DNA of 64,000 bases. Source: Phycisphaerales bacterium. GTDB lineage: Bacteria > Planctomycetota > Phycisphaerae > Phycisphaerales > UBA1924. The translations under genes and the position numbers were made by a program. Position 1 is the first letter of the stretch. Each line of letters starts with the position of its first letter. Of this stretch, positions 9,124-18,698 are shown one piece after another. The DNA lies in contig JADLGW010000048.1 in NCBI GenBank assembly GCA_020849105.1, forward strand, positions 83,382 to 147,381. The letters are read 5' to 3'. The notes beneath the pieces were generated by a model, which saw nothing but the letters and a program-made list of their open reading frames with translations, was not told the origin of the DNA and did no database searches.

Positions 9124-9713
9124 TCGACCACTCCCGCCCCGCTCTGATCCAGGGCCTTCCGTAACTTGTGCAGCGCCCGGTGGTGCCGCGCCAGCAATGT
9201 TCCCACCGGTTCACCGAGCATCTCGGCCATCTGCTTGAAACTCATGCCCCCGTGGTGACGCAGTTCAACGACCTCCCGGTCCTCCTCGTTCAGTTCGGCC
9301 ATCGCGGCCCGCAGCCGCACCAGGTCCGCTCCATCCGCCCCATGCCCCGGCGTGCCCGCCGACCGTTCGCTCCCTTCCACTCCAGAGAATGCCACCGGGT
9401 CCATCGGCGCCGCCTGCCGGGCCGCACGCCTCATCTCGTCCCGTGCCCGGTTCATGGCCACACGGAACAGCCACGACTCGAATCGACCCTGCTCTGTGTA
9501 GCCGCCCGACCCCAGCTTCGCTGCCACCGTGGCGAAGACCGATTGCGTCACCTCCTCCGCCAGGTCCGCACGCCGCACGCGGCTCTTGACGAGTGCGAAG
9601 ACGCGCCGGGTATACCGTTCCACCAGTTCACACCACGCGGTTTCTTCGCCGCGTGACGCCGCCACCAGGAGCCCGGCCACGTCGTCGGCGCTGGGTTCCT
9701 GATGGGCGGACAC
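9120..9713 (-). CDS. ECF-type RNA polymerase sigma factor
   Basis: 197 residues from the GTG at 9713, chosen because AAGGA lies seven bases upstream; an earlier GTG at 9779 has no such site. Region 2 is clear (ELVERYTRRVFALVKSRV, then DLAEEVTQSVFATVA and FESWLFRVAMNRARDEMRR). Region 4 carries the helix-turn-helix (LNEEDREVVELRHHGGMSFKQMAEMLGEPVGTL). No region 3 is present, as expected for ECF sigmas. It should redirect RNA polymerase to a small regulon, with the two downstream genes controlling its release. Autoregulation is likely in such operons but no promoter was identified. Confidence 0.93.
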   Translation of the reverse strand: MSAHQEPSADDVAGLLVAASRGEETAWCELVERYTRRVFALVKSRVRRADLAEEVTQSVFATVAAKLGSGGYTEQGRFESWLFRVAMNRARDEMRRAARQAAPMDPVAFSGVEGSERSAGTPGHGADGADLVRLRAAMAELNEEDREVVELRHHGGMSFKQMAEMLGEPVGTLLARHHRALHKLRKALDQSGAGVVE

Positions 9714-9897
9714 ATCACCATCCTTCTGCCGAACGCCGGGGCCGGGAGTGTATTGCGGCCCCCGCACATGGAGTTTCACAGGTATTCAGCCTGAACAGGC
9801 TTCAACGGGGTTGCGGGCGCGGACCGACGGCCCCGCGCGACCGCCCAGGGCCGGTGGGTGCCCTCCTCAATGCCCCGAACAGTTATCTGTCCTCCCG

Positions 9898-11193
9898 TTA
9901 CGGGCAGCCCAGCGCGAACTTGGTGCTGAAGCAGCCGAAGTCCGCCAGGTTCCGCACCCCGTCGGCGTTGCAATCGGCGTAGGGGTCACCGGTGGCGAAC
10001 TTCGTCTGGAAGCAGCCGAAGTCGGAGAGGTTGAGGGCCGAGTCCTCGTTGCAATCCGGGTAGCAGGCGGGCGGTACAGGCGGGATGCACACGCCGCGGG
10101 GGTTGGCCAGGTAGTTCTGGAGCGTGGCGAACTCGATGGCTGTGCCCTGGTTCCCGTTCGTAGCGGAGCACCCGGCGTGCGTGTGGATGCCGATCGCCAG
10201 GCCCGTGGTGGTGTCTTCCACGGGCGAGCCGGAGTTGCCGCCGGTCGTATCCACCTGGTAGGTGATGCGTGTCCCGCTCTTGAGGACGAAGGGACCGGTG
10301 TGGGTCTTCTGCACCTGGTTCCAGGTGGGGGAGATCGGGCTGCTGGTGGTCCCGTAGCCGGTGATCGTAATGGGCTGGCCCGCGCTTGTGGACGCGGACG
10401 CGGCGAGGTTGTAAAAGACGCCTTGGCGTTGGAAAGCGGTCTGGTTGAGCGTGTTGACGTTGGTGCCGAAGTAGGCCGCATCGCTGCCGATGGCCCCGCC
10501 CCCGGTCGTCTGGACAGAGAGGGACTGCACCGGGAACTGGTCCGCCGGAGGCGGGTTGACCGTCGATCCGTTGGCGTTGGAGAGCGGAACGTTGAACTGG
10601 ACGACGGCCGTGGTGCTGGCCGTCGGGAAGCAGTGACCGGCGGTGATGAAGCAATGGGCGGCGTCGCCGATAAGCCATGCGGTGCACCCGATGGGCATCA
10701 GGCGGCCCTGGCGCTGGTCCTGGCTGGGGATGCGGTTGTCGGCCCCGCAGAGCGAGTCGATGACCGGCCCGGCCGTAGGGTCGCCCGCCCAGAACTCCCG
10801 CACGGAGACGCGGTTGTCGCCGGTTCCCGGGAACGCAACCAGTTCGAGCATCACCGCATCGCCGTTGAAATAGGCCGTCGTACCGGACCAGTACCGGGCG
10901 TGGGTCGCATCCAGCACCTGCTCCGCCCCGTCCTGGAGCGAGGTGATGCGAAGGAATGAGCGATCCGCGGCGTGGGGATCGCCGGACAGCAGCAGGTCCG
11001 AGAAGTTCAGGCGGACCCAGGCGGCGCCGCGGTCCTCGATCACCGCCATGAAGACGGTCGCCGCGCCCGGGCCGGCGTTGCTGACGATGCCCGAGTCAAC
11101 GGCTGTCCGGACGGTGTGCTGCGGGATCGGCGCCTGGGCGTGGGCAGCGGCGACAAAGGCAAAAAAGGCCACGACGGGCATTGTCCGGTTCAT
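9898..11193 (-). CDS. Secreted trypsin-like serine protease with dockerin-like C terminus
   Basis: 431 residues from the ATG at 11193 (GGAG nine bases upstream; the in-frame GTG at 11199 is too close to it). A signal peptide ends near AAAHAQ. The chymotrypsin-fold triad is visible: His187 in ITAGHCF, Asp238 in IGSDAAYFG and Ser321 in TTGGNSGSPV. The C terminus holds two Cys-rich EF-hand-like repeats (YPDCNEDSALNLSDFGCF.. and YADCNADGVRNLADFGCF..) ending FALGCP, the dockerin-like tail found on many exported phycisphaeral proteins. It probably acts outside the cell. It is third in a same-strand row of proteases with this tail. Confidence 0.87.
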   Translation of the reverse strand: MNRTMPVVAFFAFVAAAHAQAPIPQHTVRTAVDSGIVSNAGPGAATVFMAVIEDRGAAWVRLNFSDLLLSGDPHAADRSFLRITSLQDGAEQVLDATHARYWSGTTAYFNGDAVMLELVAFPGTGDNRVSVREFWAGDPTAGPVIDSLCGADNRIPSQDQRQGRLMPIGCTAWLIGDAAHCFITAGHCFPTASTTAVVQFNVPLSNANGSTVNPPPADQFPVQSLSVQTTGGGAIGSDAAYFGTNVNTLNQTAFQRQGVFYNLAASASTSAGQPITITGYGTTSSPISPTWNQVQKTHTGPFVLKSGTRITYQVDTTGGNSGSPVEDTTTGLAIGIHTHAGCSATNGNQGTAIEFATLQNYLANPRGVCIPPVPPACYPDCNEDSALNLSDFGCFQTKFATGDPYADCNADGVRNLADFGCFSTKFALGCP

Positions 11194-11318
11194 CAGCACA
11201 TACTCCGGTCTGTTGGGTTCTTCTCTCGGGCGAGCACAAGGTAACGCGGCGTTGCCGCCTGTTCAAGCGCAAACTGCCGGGTTTCGAGAGAGCAACCCGC
11301 CATCCCGGGTACCACCCA

Positions 11319-13658
11319 TCACGGGCAGCCCAGCGCGAACTTCGTCTGGAAGCAGCCAAAATCGGCCAGGTTCAGGGCGAAATCGCCGTTGCAGTCGGCG
11401 TAGGACTGGCCGAGCGCGAACTTCGTCGTAAAGCAGCCGAAGTCGGAGAGGTTGACCGCCCCATCACCGTTGCAGTCCGGATAACACACAGTGCAACCCG
11501 CGACGCGGACCTGGATGTCGTCGACCGCGGCCTCCACGACCGAATCCTCATTCAGGTCGCTGGCGGCGAACCGGATGCGCATCACGGAGCCCACGGGGAG
11601 GAAGTCGTCGATGCGGAACTCCTTCCGGACCCAGACCCCGGCGCTGTCCGTCACCTGCTCGAGCGTGACCCACGTTGAGCCGTTGGCGGAAATCTGCACA
11701 AGAAGCGGGTCCACGCCGGGCTGCGGGCCGCGGTCGCTGGAATACCACCGCCAGTAACTGACATAACTGCCGGTGCGCGTGATCCCCGGGGCGTAGAGCG
11801 CGTTGAAGGTCGGCGACGTGAGGATGGTGGTTCCGCCGTCCACGTCATACTGGCCGACGCTGGTCCCGGCCCGATGGTCCGTGACATAGCACAGGCCGCC
11901 GGCCCCCGGGGTGTGATCGCCCGCGGGCTGCGCGGCGGTGGCCTGCGGCGCGTTCCGGACCCAGAGCCCCGCCGTCGCCGTGGAGCCTGTGCCGCCGACG
12001 GCCCATCCCGTCTGCGTGTCGCAGGTGTCGCTGAAGGTCAGCGCGGTATCCGCGACCGTCACCTCCAGCGGGTTACCGAACGAGGCGGGCGGAAACTTGA
12101 TGACCGCCCCGGAGTTGGTCGTCGCCTGCACGACGTACTGGATGACCTGGCCGCAGTCCGCCCCCGGAAGGTTCGCCTGGTACTCCGAGTTCGGCATCGC
12201 GGTCATGGGTGTCCACAATGGGGCTCCGCTGGTTCCGATGCGGTAGTAGAGCCGGACGCTGCCGGCCTGCACCGTGTTCAGCACGGCCCGCACGGCAACG
12301 CGGATCGGCGTGGCCTGGCCGGGCTCCGCGAGCACCGGCGTGCCCTGGACGAGTTGGAAGAGCAACGGCGGGGCGACGTTCTGGGCCAGCGCCATCAGGC
12401 CGGCGAAGTTCTCCTCGCACGTGGGGACGATCTGGTTCGACGGCAGCGTGAACCCGAACGACGACCCGGCTTCAGGCCGAAGTTCCAGCCCCCACGCCAG
12501 GATGCCCTGCGCACCGTAGGCCCAGTCGCCGATGGTGCCGCTGGTGGGGTAGATGGTGGTGTACCCGGGCCCGTAGATGTACTGCACGCCGTGCACGCCC
12601 TGGATCGCCTGGGCCATGGCCGCGCTGATCGACTGGAACGTGGCGTGTGCGGCGGGCAGCGCGGGCGTGTACCCCCAGGGCTCCAGCAGGTACTGGCTGA
12701 AACTGTGGTAGTCGATCGTCGCCAGGACCGGCGCCGAGCCGGCGATCAGGTCACGGATGACCTTCGTCTCCGGCTCGCTGGCGGGCGCGGTGCCGCGGTA
12801 GGTCTCATCGCAGGGGTCGCCGCTGGAGCCGTTGCTCAGCCCCCACTCGAAGGAGAAGTTGCGGTTGGTATCGACGCCGGCGCACGAGGAGCCGCTCGGG
12901 GCGGGGCGCCGATTCTTCCGCCACATGCGGTCGGTGTCCCAGGAATACTGGTAGCCGTCCGGGTTGGTGATGGGCAGAATCACCCACTCCACGCTGTCGA
13001 CCAGGCGCTTCACGAGCGGATCGGTGGCGTAGCGGGTCAGCAGTTGCTCCGCGATATAGACGGCCACGGGGGGCGCGACCCACTCGCGCGCGTGCTGGCA
13101 CGCGTTGAGCACGATGGTGGGCCGACCGGTGCGGTCGCCCGGGCCGGTGATCCGGATGTAGAGCATCTCGCGCCCCTCGAGCGAGGAACCCGCGGAGCAG
13201 GTGTACGCGAGCGTGGCGTGGCCGGCCGCCAGTTGCTGGAGGTAGGTGTTGATCTCCGTCCGGGTGTGGTAGGTGTCGTAGAACCCGGGGTTGTCGCCCG
13301 GGTTGGCGTTGATCGCGTCGATCTCGGCACGCTCGGCGTCGATCATCGCCTGGACGTTTTCGACCGTCACGCGGTACGGGATGCCGGTGGCGGCGAACGC
13401 GGCAAAGTGCTCCGGGCTCATCTGAACGTCGAAGGGCCCTACGCCGGCGCCGGTGCAGGTCCAGACGTGGTCGGAGAGCGACAGCGCGGTGGCGACCTCC
13501 GCGGGTGTGCGAGCGGTGACGTGAACGCCGCGGTGCCCGTCGTAGCGGACACGCGCGGGGCCTACCTCCTGGGCGGCGGCGCCGCCCCCGATGGCAAGGG
13601 CCGCGGCCGCGATCGTGGTACGAATCAAGGTGTCTCTCCGCGGTTCATTTCTGCCCAT
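11319..13658 (-). CDS. Secreted M14 zinc carboxypeptidase with dockerin-like C terminus
   Basis: 779 residues. A TTG at codon 11 is an alternative start, with GGAGAG seven bases upstream and a shorter signal peptide. The M14 catalytic set is complete: zinc ligands His189 and Glu192 (QHARE) and His318 (IDYHSF), substrate-binding DTNRNF at 263-268, and catalytic Glu392 (GLELRPE). After the peptidase come beta-rich modules (about 430-720) and two EF-hand-like Cys repeats ending FALGCP. It starts six bases after its paralogue's stop, so the two are probably co-transcribed. It should trim C-terminal residues from extracellular peptides. Confidence 0.9.
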   Translation of the reverse strand: MGRNEPRRDTLIRTTIAAAALAIGGGAAAQEVGPARVRYDGHRGVHVTARTPAEVATALSLSDHVWTCTGAGVGPFDVQMSPEHFAAFAATGIPYRVTVENVQAMIDAERAEIDAINANPGDNPGFYDTYHTRTEINTYLQQLAAGHATLAYTCSAGSSLEGREMLYIRITGPGDRTGRPTIVLNACQHAREWVAPPVAVYIAEQLLTRYATDPLVKRLVDSVEWVILPITNPDGYQYSWDTDRMWRKNRRPAPSGSSCAGVDTNRNFSFEWGLSNGSSGDPCDETYRGTAPASEPETKVIRDLIAGSAPVLATIDYHSFSQYLLEPWGYTPALPAAHATFQSISAAMAQAIQGVHGVQYIYGPGYTTIYPTSGTIGDWAYGAQGILAWGLELRPEAGSSFGFTLPSNQIVPTCEENFAGLMALAQNVAPPLLFQLVQGTPVLAEPGQATPIRVAVRAVLNTVQAGSVRLYYRIGTSGAPLWTPMTAMPNSEYQANLPGADCGQVIQYVVQATTNSGAVIKFPPASFGNPLEVTVADTALTFSDTCDTQTGWAVGGTGSTATAGLWVRNAPQATAAQPAGDHTPGAGGLCYVTDHRAGTSVGQYDVDGGTTILTSPTFNALYAPGITRTGSYVSYWRWYSSDRGPQPGVDPLLVQISANGSTWVTLEQVTDSAGVWVRKEFRIDDFLPVGSVMRIRFAASDLNEDSVVEAAVDDIQVRVAGCTVCYPDCNGDGAVNLSDFGCFTTKFALGQSYADCNGDFALNLADFGCFQTKFALGCP

Positions 13659-13664
13659 GCCCGC

Positions 13665-15977
13665 TCACGGGCACCCCAGGGCGAACTTCGTCGTGAAGCA
13701 GCCGAAGTCCGAGAGGTTCTTCACCCCATCGCCGTTGCAGTCCGCATACGCGTCTCCCAGGGCGAACCTCGTCTGGAAGCACCCGAAATCGGAAAGGTTC
13801 AGAGCGCCGTCGCCGTTGCAATCGGCGTAGCACGCCGGCGGGCAGGAGAGGCGGCTGACAACCAGGTCGTCGATCGCCGCCTCCGTGAGCGAGTCATTGG
13901 GGTTGTCGCTGGCCGTGAAACGCACCCGGACCTGCGCCGTGAGCGGAACGTAATCCTGCACGCTGAACGATTCGGCCGCCCACCCGCCGCCGCCGACCGT
14001 GCCGGAGACGGCCGCCCAGTTGGCTCCGCCGTCGCTGCTCACCTCGACCACGAACGGATCGGGGCTGCCGTTGACCGAGTACGCCCACCGTGCGAACGTG
14101 ACGGTCGCCCCCTGCGCGCCGGAAAGGTCAATCACGGGCGACGTGAGTGTCGTGGGCCCCCCGTCCACGTCCGCGGCCCCGGCCTGCCCGCCGGGAGTCC
14201 CGTTCTGCGTGACCCAGCACGCGACGCCCGGGGCAGGTGTGTTGTCGTCCTCCGGCTGGGCCTGCTGGCCGCCGTTCGTTGTGCCCACCGGATCGGCACG
14301 GACCCACCCGCCGGAGGTCAGGCTCGCATGATTCACGACGGTCCACCCGGCGTTCGGGTCCTCAAACGAATCGCTGAGGACGACGCTGCTTGTGATCGCC
14401 GTCGCCGAGAGCGGGTTGGTTGCACCGCACACCGGAAACATCACGAGCCGCCCGTCGGTGGCCTGAGCCTGAACGTAGTACTGCACCTTCTGGCCGCAGG
14501 TCGCCGCCGGCAGGGTGCCGCCGAACAGGCCGCCGCCCTGCGGCGTGAGCGCACCGGCCGTGAACGCGCCGCTGGCCCCGACCCGGGTGTATATCTGGGC
14601 GGTGCCCGCGGCATAGACACCGGTCGTTTCCGTGATCGCGACCTGAACCTGGGCGGCCTCGCCCGGGGTCAGGTAGACGGGCGGCGAGTTCACCGCGATG
14701 TCCAGCGGGTGCGCGATGTACCTGCTCACCTCGTTGAGAGCGCGGTAGTTCTCAACTGCTGTCGGCAGGATCTCGCTGGGCTGGAGCAGGAAGCCGACGC
14801 CGCCCACGGGCCGGACCTCGTTCGTGAACGCCAAGGCTCCGGCTGTACCGTAGCCCCAGTCCACCGCTCCTCCGGACGCCGGGTAGATCGTGGTGTAGAT
14901 AGGGCCCGGCGTGTACACCTTGCCGCTGACCGCCCGGATCGTGTCCACCATCCGGTTGTTCAGGAGTTCAAACGTCGGGTCCGCGGGCGGCAACGCGCTC
15001 GTGTACCCCCACGGGGACATCACAAGTTGGCCGTAGGAGTGGAAATCCATCATCGCCCTGATCCGGGGCCGCGCGAGCACGAAATCGCGGAGAACCTGGG
15101 TCTCCGGTTCGCTGAAGGGGCCCGTGCCGCGGTAGGTGTCGTTGCACGGGTCGGTGCTGGCCCCCGGCCCGCCCCACTGATAGCCCCAGTTGCGGTTGGT
15201 ATCGACGCCAAAGCGAGGGTTCGCGCCCTGGATGCACTCCGGGCGGCGGTTCTTCCGCCACAACCGGTCGCCGCCGCTGGCCCAGGTCCAGACGTACCCA
15301 TCGACGTTGAAGATCGGGATCAGGAAGAACTCGACGTTGTCCACCAGGTCCTTGATCTCACAGTCGGTGTCGTACTGGGTGACGAACTGCTGGGCCATGT
15401 ACGCGATGATCCCCGGTGTCGCCCACTCCCGCGCGTGCTGCGCGGCGTGGTACTCGGCCGCGGGCCGGTTGGCCGTGCTGCCCGGACCGGTGATGCGGAT
15501 CCCGAAGATGTCGCGGCCCTCGAAGGACTGTCCGGCCACAAAGACCTGCGCCAGGTCCGGACGAAGTGCCGCCAGGTCCACCAGGAACTGGCGGTGCTCG
15601 TCGTATGTCTTGAAGTCGTCGAACCAGCCGGGGCCGTCGGCGGGGCCGGCGGGGGCGCGGTGGGCCAGACGGGCCCCCTCCGCGTCAATCCATTGCTGGA
15701 TGTTGCTCGTGACGACCTGCGCCCGGAGCCCCGCGGCCTGCATCCGGGCCCACTGGGCCGGAGTGACCCGGACATCAACCGGGCCCCCGAGCCCCACGTG
15801 CTCCGACCACACGTCGTCGGTGAGCGACAGCGTGGTTTTCAGTTCCTGGGCGGTCCGGATATCCACCCGGACCAGCAGGTCGCCGTCATACCGGGTTGCC
15901 CCCGGTCCGATGGCCTGTCCGAAGCCCATGCTGCACCCACACCCGACGGCCGCCACGATCCAAATCGCCTTGCACAT
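13665..15977 (-). CDS. Secreted M14 zinc carboxypeptidase with dockerin-like C terminus (paralogue)
   Basis: 770 residues, clear paralogue of the following gene. A signal peptide ends near GFGQ. Zinc ligands His181 and Glu184 (QHARE) and His313 (MDFHSYG), the DTNRNW motif at about 259-264 and catalytic Glu387 (TNEVRP) are all present. A beta-rich region follows, with a segment that reads like a jelly-roll domain (DSFEDPNAGWTVVN..), then the double EF-hand-like Cys repeat ending FALGCP. The dockerin-like tails of the three neighbouring proteases are nearly identical in DNA as well as protein, pointing to recent exchange of this module. Confidence 0.9.
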   Translation of the reverse strand: MCKAIWIVAAVGCGCSMGFGQAIGPGATRYDGDLLVRVDIRTAQELKTTLSLTDDVWSEHVGLGGPVDVRVTPAQWARMQAAGLRAQVVTSNIQQWIDAEGARLAHRAPAGPADGPGWFDDFKTYDEHRQFLVDLAALRPDLAQVFVAGQSFEGRDIFGIRITGPGSTANRPAAEYHAAQHAREWATPGIIAYMAQQFVTQYDTDCEIKDLVDNVEFFLIPIFNVDGYVWTWASGGDRLWRKNRRPECIQGANPRFGVDTNRNWGYQWGGPGASTDPCNDTYRGTGPFSEPETQVLRDFVLARPRIRAMMDFHSYGQLVMSPWGYTSALPPADPTFELLNNRMVDTIRAVSGKVYTPGPIYTTIYPASGGAVDWGYGTAGALAFTNEVRPVGGVGFLLQPSEILPTAVENYRALNEVSRYIAHPLDIAVNSPPVYLTPGEAAQVQVAITETTGVYAAGTAQIYTRVGASGAFTAGALTPQGGGLFGGTLPAATCGQKVQYYVQAQATDGRLVMFPVCGATNPLSATAITSSVVLSDSFEDPNAGWTVVNHASLTSGGWVRADPVGTTNGGQQAQPEDDNTPAPGVACWVTQNGTPGGQAGAADVDGGPTTLTSPVIDLSGAQGATVTFARWAYSVNGSPDPFVVEVSSDGGANWAAVSGTVGGGGWAAESFSVQDYVPLTAQVRVRFTASDNPNDSLTEAAIDDLVVSRLSCPPACYADCNGDGALNLSDFGCFQTRFALGDAYADCNGDGVKNLSDFGCFTTKFALGCP

Positions 15978-16079
15978 GGATGACCTCCGCTCGCCCCACG
16001 GCCCCTAAGTAGACTCCACAACGACGGTGTACGCAAGGGGAATAGTGGTCCGGGAATCACCCTGACCCTGGAGGGCACG

Positions 16080-18059
16080 ATGAGGCGGGCCTCGATCTTG
16101 ATCGGGTTTCTGGCCCTCCTGACGGGGGCCGCGGGCTGCGGCTCAGGCGGAGCGGGCTTCCGCAACGGCGCGGTGGCCGCGGACCATGAGATCGCTTCAC
16201 TCGTCGGCGTGGAAATCCTCAAGAAGGGTGGCAACGCCGTGGACGCCGCGGTGGCGACTTCGTTTGCATTGTCTGTGGTGCGGCCCTATTCCTGCGGCCT
16301 CGGGGGCGGTGGATTCATGGTCATCCACCTGGCAAACGGTGAACCCGGGAAGCATGGGCGGGCCGCGGCCGCGGCCGGGGACTACGCGATCAACTATCGG
16401 GAGACGGCCCCCGCGGCATCGATGCCGGACTACTTCCTGAACCACCCGGACCCCCTCGCGAGCCGGGTCGGCGCGACGGCGGTGGGGGTGCCGGGTTCGG
16501 TGGCGGGGCTGATGCTGGCGCTGGAGAGGTACGGGCGGCTCGAGCGGAAGGAGGTCCTGAAGCCCGCGATCAGGCGGGCCAGGACGGGCTTCCTGGTGGA
16601 CGAGGACTACGTCCGGTCGTGCCGCCGGCTCATTGCCGATTTCAAGGAGCACCCGGAATACCAGCAGCGGTTCGCCTTCGTGTGGGAGCGGTACCTGCGC
16701 CGGGGGACCGTGAAGGTTGGAGATCGCATCAAGTGCCCGGAGCAGGCCGCGGCTCTGCAACTGATCTCCGATCTCGGTGCGGGGGCGTTCTACAGCGGTC
16801 CGATCGCGGATGCGATCGTGACGGCAAGCCGGGCGGACGGCGGCGAGATGAATCTCGGGGATCTGGGGGCGTACCGGGCGGTGGAGATGGAGCCGCTGAA
16901 GTTCCAGTTCGACGGGAGGACAGTCGTCACGATGCCGCCACCGTCTTCCGGCGGGGTGGCGATGGCGGAGGCTCTGAAGATCTACACCGCGATCGAGCCC
17001 CGGGCCGCGGAGATCCCCGGCGCGGCGCGGGCGCTCGCCGTTCTCCGTGAGTACCGGCCGCCGGAGCCCGAGCCCGGCCGAGGCCTCGGGGAATCGCTCG
17101 GGGCCGCGATGAGCCAGGCCTTCTTCATCCAGTCGCTGCTCACGCAGGTCCGCCAGTCACCGTATGTGGTCCACCCGCTCACAGAGGCGTTCAAGCACGC
17201 CTTCGCGGACCGCGCCGAATGGCTCGGGGACCCGGCCTTTGTCGATGTTCCGGTGGACCGACTGATCTCCGACGAATACGCCGCGCAGCGTGCCGATACC
17301 TTTGACCCTGCCCACACGCTCACGCCCGACCGGTACGGCACACGCGCTCCGGGCACCGCCGAACCGGCCGGCGACCATGGCACCAGCCATTTCAGCGTCA
17401 TCGACCGCTGGGGCAACGCCGTCGCGTGCACCGAAACCATCAACACCGACTTCGGCTCTCTGCTCGCCGTCGAGCCCTACGGCTTCGTCCTCAACAACGA
17501 GATGGACGACTTCACTACGCGCCCCGGCACGCCCAACGCCTACGGCCTCATCCAGTCACCCCGCAACGCCCCCGCCCCCGGCAAGCGCCCGCTCTCCAGC
17601 ATGACGCCGACGATCGCGCTTGCCCCCGACGGCAGGGTCGAGGCCGTTCTCGGCGCCTCCGGCGGGCCACGGATCATCACCGCCGTCACCCAGGTCCTGC
17701 TCCTTGCGCTCCGGGATCGGGACCTGATCGGGAGCGCTGACCTCATGGTCCGAGAGCCGCGGCTCCACCACCAGTGGGGCCCCGACGTGCTCGAACTGGA
17801 GGGCAGCCCGCCCCCGCAGCCGCTGCCGATGATGATGGACGAAAAGACCGGACGGTGGAGCGGCAGCGCGTCGCTCTACGACGCCCGCGGCCCCTCCATA
17901 GATCAGGACCGTTCTCTGGCCGACCGGATGCGTGAACTCGGCCATGTGGTCAAGAAGGCAACCTCCCACGCCGTCGTTCAACTGCTCCTCCGCCACCCCG
18001 ACGGCACCCTCGACGCCGCCTCCGACCCCCGCAAGGGCGGCAAGCCCGCCGCCTACTAA
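16080..18059 (+). CDS. ggt: Gamma-glutamyltransferase (lipoprotein)
   Basis: 659 residues, ATG at 16080 with GGAGG just upstream. GGT cleaves the gamma-glutamyl bond of glutathione and related compounds outside the cytoplasm. The signal peptide ends in a lipobox (LLTGAAGCGS), so membrane anchoring is likely. The large-subunit features are present (AADHEIASLVGVEILKKGGNAVDAAVA, CGLGGGGF). The autocatalytic cleavage site is the Thr in DHGTSHFSVID (Thr435), which becomes the N-terminal nucleophile of the small subunit, followed by GNAVACTETINTDFGS. Length is usual for the family. A palindromic repeat begins 7 bases after the stop. Confidence 0.93.
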   Translation: MRRASILIGFLALLTGAAGCGSGGAGFRNGAVAADHEIASLVGVEILKKGGNAVDAAVATSFALSVVRPYSCGLGGGGFMVIHLANGEPGKHGRAAAAAGDYAINYRETAPAASMPDYFLNHPDPLASRVGATAVGVPGSVAGLMLALERYGRLERKEVLKPAIRRARTGFLVDEDYVRSCRRLIADFKEHPEYQQRFAFVWERYLRRGTVKVGDRIKCPEQAAALQLISDLGAGAFYSGPIADAIVTASRADGGEMNLGDLGAYRAVEMEPLKFQFDGRTVVTMPPPSSGGVAMAEALKIYTAIEPRAAEIPGAARALAVLREYRPPEPEPGRGLGESLGAAMSQAFFIQSLLTQVRQSPYVVHPLTEAFKHAFADRAEWLGDPAFVDVPVDRLISDEYAAQRADTFDPAHTLTPDRYGTRAPGTAEPAGDHGTSHFSVIDRWGNAVACTETINTDFGSLLAVEPYGFVLNNEMDDFTTRPGTPNAYGLIQSPRNAPAPGKRPLSSMTPTIALAPDGRVEAVLGASGGPRIITAVTQVLLLALRDRDLIGSADLMVREPRLHHQWGPDVLELEGSPPPQPLPMMMDEKTGRWSGSASLYDARGPSIDQDRSLADRMRELGHVVKKATSHAVVQLLLRHPDGTLDAASDPRKGGKPAAY

Positions 18060-18066
18060 TCCTCGT

Positions 18067-18089
18067 GGCACAGGCGCCTCGCCTGTGCC
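18067..18089. repeat. Perfect palindrome just after the GGT stop
   Basis: Arms GGCACAGGCG and CGCCTGTGCC form a 10-bp perfect stem with the loop CCT, beginning 7 bases downstream of the GGT stop codon. It could fold as a transcript-end hairpin, although no T-run follows. It has the same design as the other short palindromes in this window: long GC-rich arms, two- to four-base loop, position at a gene's 3' end. Confidence 0.75.
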
Positions 18090-18161
18090 TACCAACCCTA
18101 CAACCCCTCATCCGTTCACCTGCGGTTTGACGCCCGCCCCTCTTTCCGCGACCATGCCCGC

Positions 18162-18650
18162 GTGATCTGCCCGTACTGCGACCACAACGACGACAAGGTG
18201 ATCGACAGCCGCTCCAGCGACGGCGGCAAGGTCATCCGCCGGCGGCGCGAGTGCCTGAAGTGCACGAAGCGATTCACGACCTACGAGCGGGCGGAACAGG
18301 CGGCCCGGCTCACCGTGGCGAAGGCCGACGGGCGCCGCGAGCCCTTCCGACGGGAGAACATCCTTCGCGGCGTGGTCGCCGCGTGCGGCAAGCGCCCGAT
18401 CGCCGAGGCGGTCAAGCAGCGTCTGGTGGACGACGTGGAGGAGGAGGTCCACCGCGAGTTCGACCGCGAAGTGCCCTCCATGGAGATCGGCAAGCGTGTC
18501 CTCCGCCGCCTCCGCGACATCGACGAGGTCGCATACATCCGCTTCGCCAGCGAGTACCTGAACTTCCGTAATGGACAGGACATCCGCCACGAACTCGAGG
18601 AACTGGAGCGCCGCGTCAAGGACGTGAAGACCCAGCAAGCCCTGTTCTGA
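18162..18650 (+). CDS. nrdR: NrdR transcriptional repressor
   Basis: 162 residues, GTG start at 18162. NrdR is the nucleotide-sensing repressor of ribonucleotide reductase genes. The N-terminal zinc ribbon is complete (MICPYCDHNDDKVIDSR.. and RRRECLKCTKRFTTYER), followed by the ATP-cone domain (VAKADGRREPFRRENILRGV, EVPSMEIGKRVLRRLRDIDEVAYIRFASEY). Length matches the family. No ribonucleotide reductase gene lies in the window, so its targets must be elsewhere. Confidence 0.96.
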   Translation: MICPYCDHNDDKVIDSRSSDGGKVIRRRRECLKCTKRFTTYERAEQAARLTVAKADGRREPFRRENILRGVVAACGKRPIAEAVKQRLVDDVEEEVHREFDREVPSMEIGKRVLRRLRDIDEVAYIRFASEYLNFRNGQDIRHELEELERRVKDVKTQQALF

Positions 18651-18698
18651 ACCTCCCCAACCCCCGGCGGGGAAGCCGAAATTCGGGTACCCTCCGGT

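Noticed and set aside
11874..15983. A 1369-residue open frame on the plus strand
   Set aside because: It is the shadow of two carboxypeptidase genes on the minus strand; its residues are His/Arg/Gly-biased with no motif.
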